Assembly: GCF_900005765.1 (NCBI RefSeq)
Contig: NC_041684.1
Span: 186,001 to 250,000, forward strand
Direction of reading: 5' to 3'
Length of the DNA stretch: 64,000 nt
Source of the DNA: Plasmodium relictum
Taxonomy: Eukaryota > Apicomplexa > Aconoidasida > Haemosporida > Plasmodiidae
Of the stretch, positions 1 to 11,936 are shown in pieces (within the stretch, counting starts at the first letter, position 1; the number at the start of each line of letters is the position of its first letter). The notes beneath the pieces are model-generated. The model was not told the DNA's origin, made no database searches, and saw only the letters and a list, made by a program, of their open reading frames with translations. Both the position numbers and the translations under genes were made by a program.

Positions 1-465
1 GCAAAAATATTTCAAATAATGGCATTTTTACATCAATTTTTAAATTTACTATTTCTACTTTTCTGCCAAATTTCTCTTTAACTTTACTAACTAAACTTTC
101 CATTTTATCTTTGTCATTTTCCATTAATTTGCAATAAGGACCTAATAAATAAAAAATAATATATATATATATTTATACATATAAATACATTTATATAAAT
201 ATTTATATAATTAACCTATTTTGGGAGTTACAAAATATAAAATATTTTTTTGTTTATTTTTTTGAATTTCATAATTACAATGATTTATTAAACGAGTTTG
301 TCTCATTATATCTAAAACCTTTTCTCTACTTTCATGAGATAATTTATAATCATCAACACTTCTTCTTTCATCTTCTTTTTTATTTCTTATCTCTTCCTTT
401 ATCAGTAAATCTTCCCAAGTTTCAACTGGGGGTAATGCAGGTATATATCTAAAAAAGAAAAAGAG

Positions 466-525
<60 letters not shown>

Positions 526-774
526 GCATTATATTTTTTTTAATTACTCATCTTCTCCAAAATATTTATAATCATCTAATTCTTCATTTGATTGTAATGT
601 AAATAACGTTTGCTTAAATTTATTTTTTTTAAAACAAAAGATTTTCTTAAAGGATGGTTTTAATATAAAATTTGTTTTTTTATAAATACTGTAGTTCTCA
701 ACATAATTATCATAAAATATAAATATTACTAATAATGATATTTTTATATTTACATATTTAAAATAATTTAACAT
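1..774 (-). CDS. Conserved secretory/apicoplast-type protein, 3' end missing
   Basis: I do not recognise the family. Three exons are visible: 548-774, 216-448 and <1-141, with GT/AG introns and matching phases (2, then 1), so one frame runs through. The protein starts MLNYFKYVNIKISLLVIFIF, a short charged start followed by a hydrophobic core, then a basic Lys/Phe/Asn-rich stretch. That layout fits a signal peptide plus transit peptide, as in apicoplast-targeted proteins (inference). The mature part has PALPPVETWEDLLI and a Lys/Glu helix, then VTPKIGPYCKLMENDKDK at the exon 2-3 junction. It continues past the left edge, so length and function cannot be given. The start is the first Met of the open frame. 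Confidence 0.6.
466..520. repeat. (TA)n microsatellite in intron 1 of the left-edge gene
   Basis: An almost perfect TA dinucleotide run of about 50 bases lies inside the first intron of the left-edge gene. Such runs are common in Plasmodium introns and are usually length-polymorphic. Confidence 0.9.
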
Positions 775-1366
775 TATAAATTTAAAAATAATACAAAGAA
801 GATATGAAAATTTTATATATCAGTCTTCTTTAAACATGGGGATTTAAAATATATAAAAATGTTTTATATTTTATTATTTATAAATAATTGATTTAAAATA
901 AAAAAAAAAAAAAAAAAAAAAATTGTTAATATTTCAATCTACTATTTTCTTTTTTCTTATTAATGTATTATTTAAAAAAAAAAATATATTTTTCCTCAAA
1001 TTTTAACAATGTTTCTAGAAAAATTATAAAAAATAAAAATAATAAATTAATTTTTATATACACAAAGATATTAATAAAAGTTATTTTTTTTAAAAATTCA
1101 TTAACATAACTTTTAAATTTTTACAATTATTTACTGAAAATAAACACAAATTTATTAAAATATATATATATATATAATTATGTGTATTATTTAATTATAA
1201 ATGTATTATCCAACTTATAAAAAAAATGTTATATAATGAATAAATTTAAAATTAAAAAAAAAAAAAATGGAATTTTATATATTTTTAAAACAAAATATGT
1301 ATATATATACATTTTTTTTTTTTTTTTTTTGATGAAAATGAAGATATTTTGGAAATGAGACAATAT
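775..1366. other. Intergenic spacer, 5' side of left gene and 3' side of exportin-like gene
   Basis: Both flanking genes are on the minus strand. The spacer holds poly-A and poly-T runs (near 900-921 and 1313-1330) and short TA runs. I see no open frame or structured RNA in it. It should carry the promoter of the left gene and the 3' UTR of the next one. Confidence 0.6.
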
Positions 1367-4300
1367 TTATAAAGTATTATTATCTTTGTTCTCTTTATGT
1401 AATTTATACTGAATTAAAACATTTTTGAAATATTCAGAATTGTTTTGTTTTAATAAATCAGTTACTATAGCTTCAATATTAAATGAATTTGAATTTTCTA
1501 TATTTTGAAATAGCATTAAAAAAATTTTTACACTATCAATATTTAAAAGTTCTTTAAATGACATATTTTCATTAATATTAAAAATATTTTTTTGTAAAAG
1601 AAAATAATTTTTACTTATTCTTATAAGAGCAGATGTAAAAATATTTAAAAAAGAATTTAATTCAAGTGGATCATTTTTCATAAATAAATTCATTTCCCCA
1701 ATATAAACCTCTACCTTCTCTTCAGTGTATTCATTAAATATGTTATTATTCTCTTTATCTTCTTTATATTGACTCAATATTAAAATTTGAGGGTTATATA
1801 ATAAGAATACTTTTAAAACAATTTTAATAATTTGAATGTAAAAATGAAAATGTGAAGAATTAAAAGTTAAATTAATAATTGTTTCTGATATTTCTACGAG
1901 AGAATTTAAGCATTTTTTAATTATATCACAATCATAATAGTTCAATAAATATTCCATTGTGGATAAGAAGGAATCTAATAATACGTTTTGATTATTATTA
2001 TTATTATTATTGTTGTTATATATATTTTGATAAAATATTTTATCATTATTATTCTTAAAATCATTTGGTGTAACAAAAAAATTTTTACAAATTTTTAAAT
2101 AATTTAATATATATTTTTTATTGTTATATAAATAATCATGATACATTACATAATCATCTTCGTTAATATTTGTTTTAGTACTAAGTTCTGAATTTATTTT
2201 TTTTATATGTTCACATTCTTCTCTAATATAAAGAAAATTTTTTTCAAAAAATTGAGAAAATACTTGAAAATACCATTGAATTATTAATTCATTTATTATT
2301 TTATTGTATATTAAATATTTTAATTGTTCGCTTAAGCATAAATAAACAGATAAGGTATTAATATTAATATAGTAAAAAGGCATATAACTAAAACTACTAG
2401 ATAAAATATTATTGAGTATATGAATACTGTCGTTATATATAAATAAATAACCTTCTTTGATGAATCTTTTAATTATATTACAAATGTTCTCATGTAATAG
2501 TTTAAAAGTAAAATTGGATTTTCTTATTGAATTTTTATTATTAAAATCATTATTAGAATTTTTATTACTATTTTTATTATTTAAATTACATAAATTGAAA
2601 ACTTCTTTATCATTCTGATTTAAATGAAAATAACTTGCCTCTAAACAGCAATTTGTATATTTTTCAAAAGAAATATTATTATTTATCATATAGCTGAAAA
2701 GAGAATAAATACAGAATACATTACTAAATAAATTTATAGAGATTTGTAAAATTTCATTTTCATTTATTAAAGAAATGTTATTCTTCATTAATTGATAAAT
2801 GTCTCTCTCTTTCATATTAATACTGTTTTCTTTATTCTGATTATAACAATAATTTTCGCTTTCCTTTTTGCTACTTTTTATTTTATGTTGTATATTATAA
2901 TATGAAAATAAGGAAAAATAACTATAAATTATTTTAAATATGTCAAATAGTGAATGTGATGTTTCTATTTTTTTATCATTATCATTACTGTTTACATAAA
3001 AAAGATCATAAAGTCTATCAAAATTAGTTATATTTTTATTAAAATTTGTTAAAAAATCATAAGTGTCTTGTAACACTAGTTTAACATAAATGACTTTTTT
3101 ATTTACACAATCCTCCTTTAATATTGATATCAATGTTAAGAGAAAAATACAAAATTCTTTATTACATTTAAAAATATTGGTTGATTTTTTATATTCTAAA
3201 AAAGTGTTCAAAATTTTTTCTATCATATCATTAGAAATAAAATTCTCTAAATTTATTATTATTGATGTAAATATATCTAGATAATTTTTTTTTAATTCAA
3301 TGGAATTTTCTGAATTATTTTGTGTGATGTTTTTGACTAAATTTTCCATCATAAAAAATGCAAAATCTTTATTATAATTTAAAATATAAGCAGTTTCTGA
3401 AATAAATTGTAACCTTTTTGATTCAAATAGAGCAAAATCAAGTGATATTTTTGAAAAATCAACAAAATCTTTTTGTAAAATAACTTTATAGCAGTTTAAT
3501 AAATTAACAATACATTTATTACATATTTCATAATACGGAGAACAATTATATTTTTCTATACATTTAATTATAAATAATTCTAAGTCAATATGTTCTTTTT
3601 TTTTCTTTAATTCTTCTCTGTTTTGATTATTTATGTTATCACTATTCATTTCATTTTTATTTAATGAGCAATAGTTATTAAACATATTATTATTTTCTTC
3701 TTTTGAACTTAATTCAATAATTTTATTTTCAATCGAATTTCTTAAGTTAATTTTATTTTGTATATAAATATCTCTTACACTTTTTTCATTTTCTAAATTA
3801 CTTATCTGATATGAAATAACATTTGTACTTATTTCTTTATTATCTCCAGTAACTAATCTTTTTGAGTCTTTCAATATTTCTATAAAATTTTTTAATAATT
3901 GATAATAAGCTCTTACCAAAACATAAATAAAATAATCATGTACTTTTACCATTTCATTACATAAATTAGTTACATTTATATTGTCATAAAATTTAAAGAA
4001 ATCACAAAAAACTTCTATTATAAAATGAAACACTTCATGATTTAAAGCTACTAATACTTTCAACAAACTAATGATTTTTTGCTTTAAATCATGTTTATTA
4101 TTATTTTTATTATTATTATTATTATCATTATTATAACTATTTTGATATTTTTTCATATACTCATAATACGTATCAAACCATTCTTTATTGTATTGGTTTA
4201 CATAATTACTAACAAATTCTATCAACAATTTTTTATTTAAAGAATTATTTTCTTTATATATTGGTATTTTGAGAAACCTTATAAACATTAATATAAATAA

Positions 4301-5965
4301 TTTCTTGAAATCGTCACATGTTATAATGAATTGATTGTTAAATATTTTCTCATTATTTATATTTAATAAACTTTCTTTATCTGTTTTGTATATATTATAT
4401 ATTTTACTTTCTATTTCACTATCCTTATTTTTGATATAAATTAAATCTTTGTTATAATCAAATATATTTTTACATATTGTTAATATATTTATCAAGATTT
4501 TTATATTAGGATGGTATATGTTCTTAAATATATTTATAATAAATATATGTAAGCATTTTAATTTATTTTCTCTCTTATGTAAGTAATTAGATATAGGTAT
4601 ACAAGACAAATTCAAAATCATTTTTATATATATTTTTTGAAATTCATAATTATTAATATCATAAAAATTTAAATCTATGTTGAAATAATTATCTAAAAAT
4701 TGCATTAATTCGTTTTCATTTAACTGAAAGAAGGTTTTGTTATTAATCTTTGATATATATTCTATTATATTTAAAAATATTATTAGCAAATTTTCTATTA
4801 TATCTTTATTTTGCAAAAAATTATTTATGTATATTGTATATTTTAATTCATCTATTGATAAATATCTATCATATAATTTATAAAAACTATTTAATGATAA
4901 TGTGCTATTATTGATACCATTGTAATTATTATTATCATTAATACAATTACAAGAATTTTTTCTAAAATAAAGAAGTAATAAATTTAATAAAAATTTAGCT
5001 GGTGAAGTAGACTCATTAAAAAATATATATGCTGGTAAAAAAAAAGACAGTTCTTTTATACACTCTATTAATAATTCAAATTCATTTTTTTTATTAAAAT
5101 GGAAACAATAATAAAATACAATAGAAAAAAATTGAAACAATTCATTTATATCATTTATTATAATCGTTCGAAAATTATTTAATTGCTGTTTATTAAATAC
5201 ATTAGAATAATTTTCGTTACTTATTTTATAAAAAATTTCTTTAAAAAAATTGATACTTATTTGAAGAACAGTATTAAAATAATCATTATTTATTTTTTGA
5301 AAATTATTATTGTCATTCAAAGTATAATTGTTTTCCTTTTCTTTATGATCACATATTGATAATATTCTTTTTAAATTTTCACATACAAAAAATGTAATGA
5401 AATTTAATAGATATCTAAAATAAGTATATTCATTATACATACATAATATACTTAATATTTGAGAATATTTATTTCTTATTGAATTCATATAATTACTAAT
5501 CAAATATTTATCTTTCAAATTAAAATAACATTCCAAAATAAAATTATTTTCATTCATAAAATCCTCCATAAACTTTTTTTTTATTAAATTATTTGATTTT
5601 TCTTTTAAGCTTAAAATATTATTATCTATTACATGATTATAATCTAATGCAATGGAAAATAAAATGTTAATAAAATTATTTCTTATGTTTATTTTTTCTT
5701 CAATAGAATATATTTTGTAACTTTTTTCAAGTAATTTATTCATGTAACAAAAAGACAAAAACAGCAAATGATCCTTATAAATAACTAAATCTTTATCATT
5801 ATTTATTATATCTGAATACAATATATAAAAAACACTATAATATTCTGAAATATCCAAATTTTTACACTCATTTAAATATTTAACACTTGATTCATCATTT
5901 TTAAAATATTTCAAAAAAATTCCAATCAATTCTTTGCTTTTATTCAATATATTTGAACTATTCAT
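1367..5965 (-). CDS. Large helical-repeat protein, possibly an exportin/karyopherin
   Basis: Single-exon gene of 1532 residues when started at the Met at 5965 (MNSSNILNKSKELIGIFLKY). The frame stays open to 6160, but that extension encodes a Phe/Ser homopolymer from a purine-rich tract and looks like 5' UTR. From end to end the protein is regular amphipathic, Leu/Ile/Phe-rich helices broken by Asn runs (about residues 610-640 and 1310-1330). There is no transmembrane or catalytic motif. This looks like a HEAT/ARM solenoid, and segments such as ALFESKRLQFISETAYIL resemble exportin-type nuclear transport receptors. The family call is by overall character only; a profile search (Xpo1, exportin-T) or a fold prediction would settle it. 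It could be another HEAT protein. Confidence 0.55.
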   Translation of the reverse strand: MNSSNILNKSKELIGIFLKYFKNDESSVKYLNECKNLDISEYYSVFYILYSDIINNDKDLVIYKDHLLFLSFCYMNKLLEKSYKIYSIEEKINIRNNFINILFSIALDYNHVIDNNILSLKEKSNNLIKKKFMEDFMNENNFILECYFNLKDKYLISNYMNSIRNKYSQILSILCMYNEYTYFRYLLNFITFFVCENLKRILSICDHKEKENNYTLNDNNNFQKINNDYFNTVLQISINFFKEIFYKISNENYSNVFNKQQLNNFRTIIINDINELFQFFSIVFYYCFHFNKKNEFELLIECIKELSFFLPAYIFFNESTSPAKFLLNLLLLYFRKNSCNCINDNNNYNGINNSTLSLNSFYKLYDRYLSIDELKYTIYINNFLQNKDIIENLLIIFLNIIEYISKINNKTFFQLNENELMQFLDNYFNIDLNFYDINNYEFQKIYIKMILNLSCIPISNYLHKRENKLKCLHIFIINIFKNIYHPNIKILINILTICKNIFDYNKDLIYIKNKDSEIESKIYNIYKTDKESLLNINNEKIFNNQFIITCDDFKKLFILMFIRFLKIPIYKENNSLNKKLLIEFVSNYVNQYNKEWFDTYYEYMKKYQNSYNNDNNNNNKNNNKHDLKQKIISLLKVLVALNHEVFHFIIEVFCDFFKFYDNINVTNLCNEMVKVHDYFIYVLVRAYYQLLKNFIEILKDSKRLVTGDNKEISTNVISYQISNLENEKSVRDIYIQNKINLRNSIENKIIELSSKEENNNMFNNYCSLNKNEMNSDNINNQNREELKKKKEHIDLELFIIKCIEKYNCSPYYEICNKCIVNLLNCYKVILQKDFVDFSKISLDFALFESKRLQFISETAYILNYNKDFAFFMMENLVKNITQNNSENSIELKKNYLDIFTSIIINLENFISNDMIEKILNTFLEYKKSTNIFKCNKEFCIFLLTLISILKEDCVNKKVIYVKLVLQDTYDFLTNFNKNITNFDRLYDLFYVNSNDNDKKIETSHSLFDIFKIIYSYFSLFSYYNIQHKIKSSKKESENYCYNQNKENSINMKERDIYQLMKNNISLINENEILQISINLFSNVFCIYSLFSYMINNNISFEKYTNCCLEASYFHLNQNDKEVFNLCNLNNKNSNKNSNNDFNNKNSIRKSNFTFKLLHENICNIIKRFIKEGYLFIYNDSIHILNNILSSSFSYMPFYYININTLSVYLCLSEQLKYLIYNKIINELIIQWYFQVFSQFFEKNFLYIREECEHIKKINSELSTKTNINEDDYVMYHDYLYNNKKYILNYLKICKNFFVTPNDFKNNNDKIFYQNIYNNNNNNNNNQNVLLDSFLSTMEYLLNYYDCDIIKKCLNSLVEISETIINLTFNSSHFHFYIQIIKIVLKVFLLYNPQILILSQYKEDKENNNIFNEYTEEKVEVYIGEMNLFMKNDPLELNSFLNIFTSALIRISKNYFLLQKNIFNINENMSFKELLNIDSVKIFLMLFQNIENSNSFNIEAIVTDLLKQNNSEYFKNVLIQYKLHKENKDNNTL

Positions 5966-6854
5966 TGTTATATAATTAAAATAAATGAAAAAATAATATG
6001 AAGAGAGATAAAAATAAAAAAAGAGAGAATAAAATGAACACAACAATAAAATAAAAAAAAAAAAAGAAAATGAGAAGGAAAAAGAGAAAGAAAAAGAATA
6101 AATAAAAATATATATATATATTTGAAAATATACGAAAAAAATTGTAGAATTATATAACAAAAAAAAAAAAAAAAGGAAGATTCGACTTATTATAATTAAA
6201 ATATTATAAAAAATAAAATTAAATTTAAATTAAATATAATTTTTTTTTTTTAAATTCCAATATTATTGTATTATTATTTCATAATTATTGAAAAGAGGTT
6301 CTTTTTTATTTTTAGGCTACTAAATATAAAACCATTAAAAAATCTAAAATGAAAAAACTGCTATTTTCTTTTTTTTCTTATTTTTTTTATTTCTTTATTT
6401 TTTTTTTTTTTTTATTTCTTATATTAAAAATAAATGAATATGTCTTAAGAATAAATAACTTATAAATAAATTTTCTAAAAATATTTTTATGTTTTTACAA
6501 ATAACTACAAAAAATAAAGGAAAATGAAACCTATGAATTTAAACTTGACAAAATTTCACAATTTTACTTTTATTTTCCAATAATATTTTTTTCTTTTTTT
6601 TTTTTTTTGTTTAATAGAAAAAAGCCTTAGTTATAAAATTTACACTTAAAAAAAATATATATATCAAAATAAATAAATAAATATATATATATATATATAT
6701 TGAGTAATAATAAAAATTTCAAATTTAAGAATTTTTATTAAAAATTACCCTAAATTAAAATTAGAAAAAAATATAAATTCTTATTAAAATATGTAAGAAT
6801 TTTAATAAAAAATAATATAAATTATAATATAAAAATAATACTTCCAAATGATAT
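5966..6854. other. Intergenic spacer with purine-rich tract
   Basis: Lies between two minus-strand genes. At about 6050-6100 the plus strand is a purine tract of A and G. Further right are several poly-T runs (6393-6412, 6595-6608) and a TA run near 6680. It probably holds the promoter and leader of the exportin-like gene. No coding or RNA structure was seen. Confidence 0.55.
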
Positions 6855-8558
6855 TTATATAATTTTAATTCTACTTTCTAATAGTTTTTTTTTTTTTTCT
6901 CTAGCTATTCTCTTAGCTCTTTCTAAAGGTGTTTCATTAAGGTTATTATTATCATTATTTTCATTTTCCATATTCTTTTGTTCAAAAATGTTTTTATTAT
7001 CATTATTATTATTATTAATTTCATTTTTCTCTTCTTTCTTTTCAGGAATATTTAAATCAGTATTGCCATTTTGTAAATTTTTGCTACAATCATTTTGCAT
7101 ATTCACATTAAAAAAATCATCATTATATACATCGTTTGTATATAAATCTTCGGAAGAAGTTTTGTCTTTTTTTTTATTTTGACTCATCATTTCTTCTTTT
7201 TCATTTTTTTCAGTGTTACTTATATTTTCATTTTGTGTTTCAGTTTTTTCATAATCCTTTATAATGAAAAATTTTTCTTTCGAAAATTCAGTATTATAAA
7301 ATTTTTTAAAGTTAAATATATTAATATTATCTTTCATTATATGATTTTTAAAAGCATCATCGCAAACGGGATAAGTTGTTTTATATTTATATATTAAATA
7401 AGAACGATAATGTTCATATACTTCTTTTTTTTGTGTTAATTTTTGAACTTTAGCTAAAACATCATGTATATTATATTTTCTTCTAATTGTTTTATAAATA
7501 TCAGCTATATTTGAATTATTGTCATCTATTAAAAAAACATTATGGATAGAAAAATATAACTTTGAAGTAACTTCATTAATTAGATTCATAAATAAATTAA
7601 AATTTGTTCTTAAATCTTTTCTTTTATGTTTCTTTATTTTATTTATCATTAGAGAATACTTATCAGATAATTTGCTTAAGGATAAATTAAGTTTTTCTTT
7701 TTCTATTATTAAATTGGTACTCTGTCTTTTATAAGTTTCATATTTTCTACTGTTATTATTGTTATCACCTTCTTCATTTAAATTTTCTTCTTTTTTTTCA
7801 TTAAAAAAATTTATTTCTTTTATATAACTACAGTAATTTCCTTTATTATACAATTCAATTAATTTTTTCTTGATATCTTTTAATGAGTTTTTTTTTTTAA
7901 TAAGGGGAATCAGTGTATTTTTTTCTATATTCTCAATATTGTTACTTTTTAGAAAATCAGAAAAATCAGTTATAATTAAATATTCTTCGAAATTTTTATT
8001 TTGAAATAATTTTTCCTTAATTATATCTTTATATTCTTTTTCTACATTTTCTAATATTTTTTTAATCGCTAAACTATAATATTTTTCGTCATAATCAATT
8101 TTTCTTTTCTTTTTTTTTAAATTTAGGTAAATAAACATTTCCCATAACTCATCTTTTTCTGGCAGTACTTGTTTTATTTTATCTTTTTCTTCTCTAACGT
8201 ATTTTTGTAATTCATCTTCATAGGAATCTTCTTCATTATCATCTTCATATAAATTAGAATTATCATCATAACTATTTCTATGTTCGCTCTTTCTTTTTTT
8301 TTGAATATAGCTATTAATTTTATTTAGGGCTATATCATTAAATAGATTTTTCAATTGAAATCCTACACTTTTTTTTCTTTTCTTTTTTTCTTCAACTTCA
8401 CATTCTTCCATTTCATCATAATGATCTTTCTGGATAAAATTTTCATCGTTTTTTTTTTCGTCATTGAAGGAATCATAATTCAAATCATTATTTTCACTTT
8501 TTTCTTTATTAGCATTATCTTCATATATATCATCTTCATCACTAAAATGTAAGCTCAT
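6855..8558 (-). CDS. Conserved protein of unknown function, highly charged
   Basis: Single-exon gene of 567 residues starting MSLHFSDEDDIYEDNANKEK. I do not recognise it. The first 60 residues are strongly acidic, followed by a basic patch (KKKRKKSVGFQLKNLFNDI) that could serve as a nuclear localisation signal. A central helical, Lys/Glu-rich region of about 300 residues looks globular or coiled and contains ELWEMFIYLNLKKKKRK. Then comes an Asn-rich linker and a conserved-looking basic C-terminus, TPLERAKRIAREKKKKLLES. There are no membrane segments. The acidic-basic make-up suggests a nuclear or nucleolar protein, but that is inference only. Confidence 0.75.
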   Translation of the reverse strand: MSLHFSDEDDIYEDNANKEKSENNDLNYDSFNDEKKNDENFIQKDHYDEMEECEVEEKKKRKKSVGFQLKNLFNDIALNKINSYIQKKRKSEHRNSYDDNSNLYEDDNEEDSYEDELQKYVREEKDKIKQVLPEKDELWEMFIYLNLKKKKRKIDYDEKYYSLAIKKILENVEKEYKDIIKEKLFQNKNFEEYLIITDFSDFLKSNNIENIEKNTLIPLIKKKNSLKDIKKKLIELYNKGNYCSYIKEINFFNEKKEENLNEEGDNNNNSRKYETYKRQSTNLIIEKEKLNLSLSKLSDKYSLMINKIKKHKRKDLRTNFNLFMNLINEVTSKLYFSIHNVFLIDDNNSNIADIYKTIRRKYNIHDVLAKVQKLTQKKEVYEHYRSYLIYKYKTTYPVCDDAFKNHIMKDNINIFNFKKFYNTEFSKEKFFIIKDYEKTETQNENISNTEKNEKEEMMSQNKKKDKTSSEDLYTNDVYNDDFFNVNMQNDCSKNLQNGNTDLNIPEKKEEKNEINNNNNDNKNIFEQKNMENENNDNNNLNETPLERAKRIAREKKKKLLESRIKII

Positions 8559-9295
8559 TTTTAATGCATCTGTAAATTAAAAATATTCTATATATATTTT
8601 TATTTTTATCAAATTAATTTAACTATTTTTTTAAATAAAAAAAAATTCAACTATTTTTTATGAGGAAAATAAGAAAATTTTTAAAAATCTTTATATATAT
8701 ATATATTCAACAAAAAAACATTAAACAAATAAAGAATATAATTGTTTAATTTTTTTAAATCTTAAAAATTTTGTTATTTTTTTTTTTCTTTTTTTTATAA
8801 TATGTATTCATTCGTAAATAAAAATCTTTAAGAACTGTATGTGTAATATATGACTAAATTTTGTATCTCTGATTATAACATTCTTAAAAAATAAAAATAA
8901 AAAATATTCATAATATAAAATATGATATTATTTGAAAATAAAACTACTAAAAAACTTTATGAAAAAAGAAAATATAAATAGTTTTTTTTTTTTTTGTTTT
9001 TAAAAAAATTGTAAAAAAATGTAAATTTTATCAAAAATATTTAGTATAATTTAAAGATTGTCTCAAAATTCTACAAAATATTTAAATAATAATAAAAAAA
9101 AAAGGTAAAATATAAATTTAAAAATTTTTTTTTTTTTTTTTCGTAAATTTATATACAATTTATTTAAATTAAAACTATAATATATAACAAAAAAAAAAAA
9201 TAAAATAATTGAAATATATTTTTAAAAAAATTTGAAAGATTTTATTGAAGATTAAAATACATCGCTTTTTTTTTAATTTTTTTTTTTTTTCCTTT
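8559..9295. other. Intergenic spacer
   Basis: About 740 bases upstream of the 567-residue protein and downstream of the membrane-protein gene, both on the minus strand. It contains only A+T-rich sequence with homopolymers (for example poly-T at 9127-9140 and 9280-9290). No gene is visible. Confidence 0.6.
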
Positions 9296-10731
9296 TTAAA
9301 TAGGTTTTGTTAAAAAATACATATCTATTTTATTAGAAATTATTTTGATAAGTAAAAGAATAAAGGAAAAGGAGGATATGTAAATACCAGCATATGACAA
9401 GTTGTTTAAATAAAAATAAATAGAATGAGCTATATATATATAAAATAAATTATTAATTGGAAATATAATATCTAATAGATATTTATATTTATGTAAATAT
9501 AAAATAATTTCATAAAATTTGTTATTTCCAATATAAAGCTTTTTTAAAAAATGATATTGATTTAATAAACTGACGTAAAAATCAATTCTTCTATTATTTT
9601 TTATATTTTTAATTAATTCATCTTTATTAAAAAATTCTTCATCTGTCCACTTTTTCATAAACATTAAATTATTTTGAAAAATTAGTCTAATATAAATTAA
9701 AAGCAATTGAAATAAAAAAATACTTCCCAAAAGTTTACCTGAAGAAATAAAATTTATATAATAATAATATATATAATAACATAAAATAATAAAATATATA
9801 TATATATATATCTTAAAAATATATTACTTTTCTTAGAATCAATTAAATGAAAACTTCCCCAGTTAGCTTGAACAAGAAAATAAGGGAAAATAAATATATA
9901 TGAAAAAAAAATAAAATGTAAGATATTGTTTAATACATATAATCTTCTTGAGAAAAAATTATATGAATTAAGAATAAATAAAAGTCTGAGAACAAAAAAT
10001 TTATAAAAGAAAAAAAACAAAGTAGACAAAGTATGTATTTTTATATACTTTTCTGTTTTAATGTTTTTGAATTCTCCTATAAAAGCATATTTTCTTTTTA
10101 AAAATTTGTAAATATAATCACTTTTATAATACAAGAAAGTAAATAATAAAAATAGTAAATTAACAGAATTATAACTTATTAACTTTGACAAAGTTCTTTT
10201 ATTTAAAAAAGGAAGATTTTCAATATATACGTATAGCATGTTATTTTGAAGAGCAAACTTTTTCTTTAAATTGTAAAATATTATATTAGAATAATTTGTA
10301 AATTTTTTTGTATATATTATAATGTTATGTTTCCATCTGTTTATTATTAAAATAATATATTTCTTTACTAAATTATATTTGTATAAAACTAGTTGTCTTG
10401 CTTTTGTTTTAAAATATTTAGCCTTCCCTTTATATATTTTTAGATTATATTTATTTAAAACATTTTTAATTTTCTTTATTTTATTTAATTTTTCTTTAAT
10501 TATCTCTTTTTCAGAGATATGTATTTTCTTTATTTCATTATTTAAATTATTCGAATTATTAAACTTTATGCTCGAATATATTAATCTCCATTTATTTGAT
10601 TGATGTGCAATTGCTTTTAAATAATTATGTTTTAAATCATAACCCTTTTTTCTTATTTCTATATTTACTACGTTTTTCATAAATAGAAAAAAAATTAAAA
10701 TAAATATCAAAGAAGCTTTTTTCATTTTCAC
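9296..10731 (-). CDS. Signal-peptide multi-pass membrane protein, probably apicoplast
   Basis: Two exons, 9828-10731 and 9296-9738, split by an 89-base intron with GT/AG ends. The join is phase 1 and gives 448 residues. The N-terminus (KASLIFILIFFLFMKNVV) is a clear signal peptide. A basic Lys/Asn-rich region of about 150 residues follows, the pattern of an apicoplast transit sequence. The C-terminal half has about six hydrophobic segments, including VNLLFLLFTFLYY, NILHFIFFSYIFIFPYFL with QANWGSFHLIDSKKSK just after it, and SIFLFQLLLIYIRLIF. A role in the apicoplast membranes is inferred from topology. I considered a Tic20-type translocon subunit but saw no diagnostic motif, so the function stays open. 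Confidence 0.75.
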
Positions 10732-11291
10732 TCACATCTTAAAAATAAGAAAATAAAAGAAATAACTTCTTGTGTTTAACTAATAAATTTATAATTTCTA
10801 ATGTTATTAAATATTAATAATTTTTAATATTATCATAATGATTTATAAATGTATCATTGATTTTAGTTATAAAACAAGAAAATTTTCTTTTTAATAAAAA
10901 TATTAGTCAAAAAAAAAAATTTATTATAAAGATCATCTTAATACTTTTAATAGACATTTTAAATAATTCATATAATTTAAATTTTATAAAATATATACAT
11001 ATATATATATATTTTATTATTAGGTACTATTCCTTAATATAATTTTTTGGCATTTACTATTTTCATTATAAATAATATATTTTATATTAATAAATATTAT
11101 TTATTTTAAAATAATTTTCCAAGTTTTTTTATAAATTAATTAAAAGATAAATTAATTTTTATAACATTTTTATATTTACATAAAAAAAAAAAAAAAGATA
11201 ACATAATATAAAAACCAATAAAATATATTAGTATAATTTTAATAAATATACATAATATTGTAATTTTTATTTTATTTAATATATTCAATAG

Positions 11292-11337
<46 letters not shown>

Positions 11338-11936
11338 ATAAAAAAAGAAAATACACAAAATTTAAAAAAAAGAAAATATTTTTTATGTTTTAAAGAAATA
11401 TATTATTAGTTTAAATTGAATTATTTTTCTTTTTTTAATAATTAAAACATTATATTCTAAAAAAAAAGATTAGAATACTTTTAACTTTTATTCTAAATTA
11501 ATTTATAAAGTATATGTAACTATTATATTTCCCGATTTTTTCTTAATACTTTATTTTATTTTTTTTTTTTTTCAAAGAAAAAATTATGAAAGTTTCAAAA
11601 ACATAAAAAATAAATAATAAAAAGAATATAAATTTTAATTTATTACATTTTTTTTTTTATATATTTTATTTTTTCTTATTTTTTTTTATTAATTTTTTAT
11701 ATTTTATTTTATTTTACTTCATTATTTTTATATTTAGAGTATTTTACTTCAAATTATTTTATTTTTATATATTTTTTCTTGTTAACTTGTTTTAGTTATA
11801 TAATACTTGAAATTATTATATGTTATTACTTTATGCAAGTTTCTATATATATAAGCATTAATATATTTTATTAAGTTTTAATTATTTATTCAGCATTGAA
11901 TAAACATGTTTATAATTTTAAAAATAGCTTAGTAAA
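10732..11936. promoter_or_regulatory. Divergent intergenic region (membrane protein / TM9)
   Basis: 1.2 kb between two head-to-head genes, so it should contain both promoters. It includes a long TA run at about 11293-11331, poly-T tracts (11558-11573, 11648-11658) and T-rich DNA close to the TM9 start. No specific factor site stands out and no gene is visible. Confidence 0.5.
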
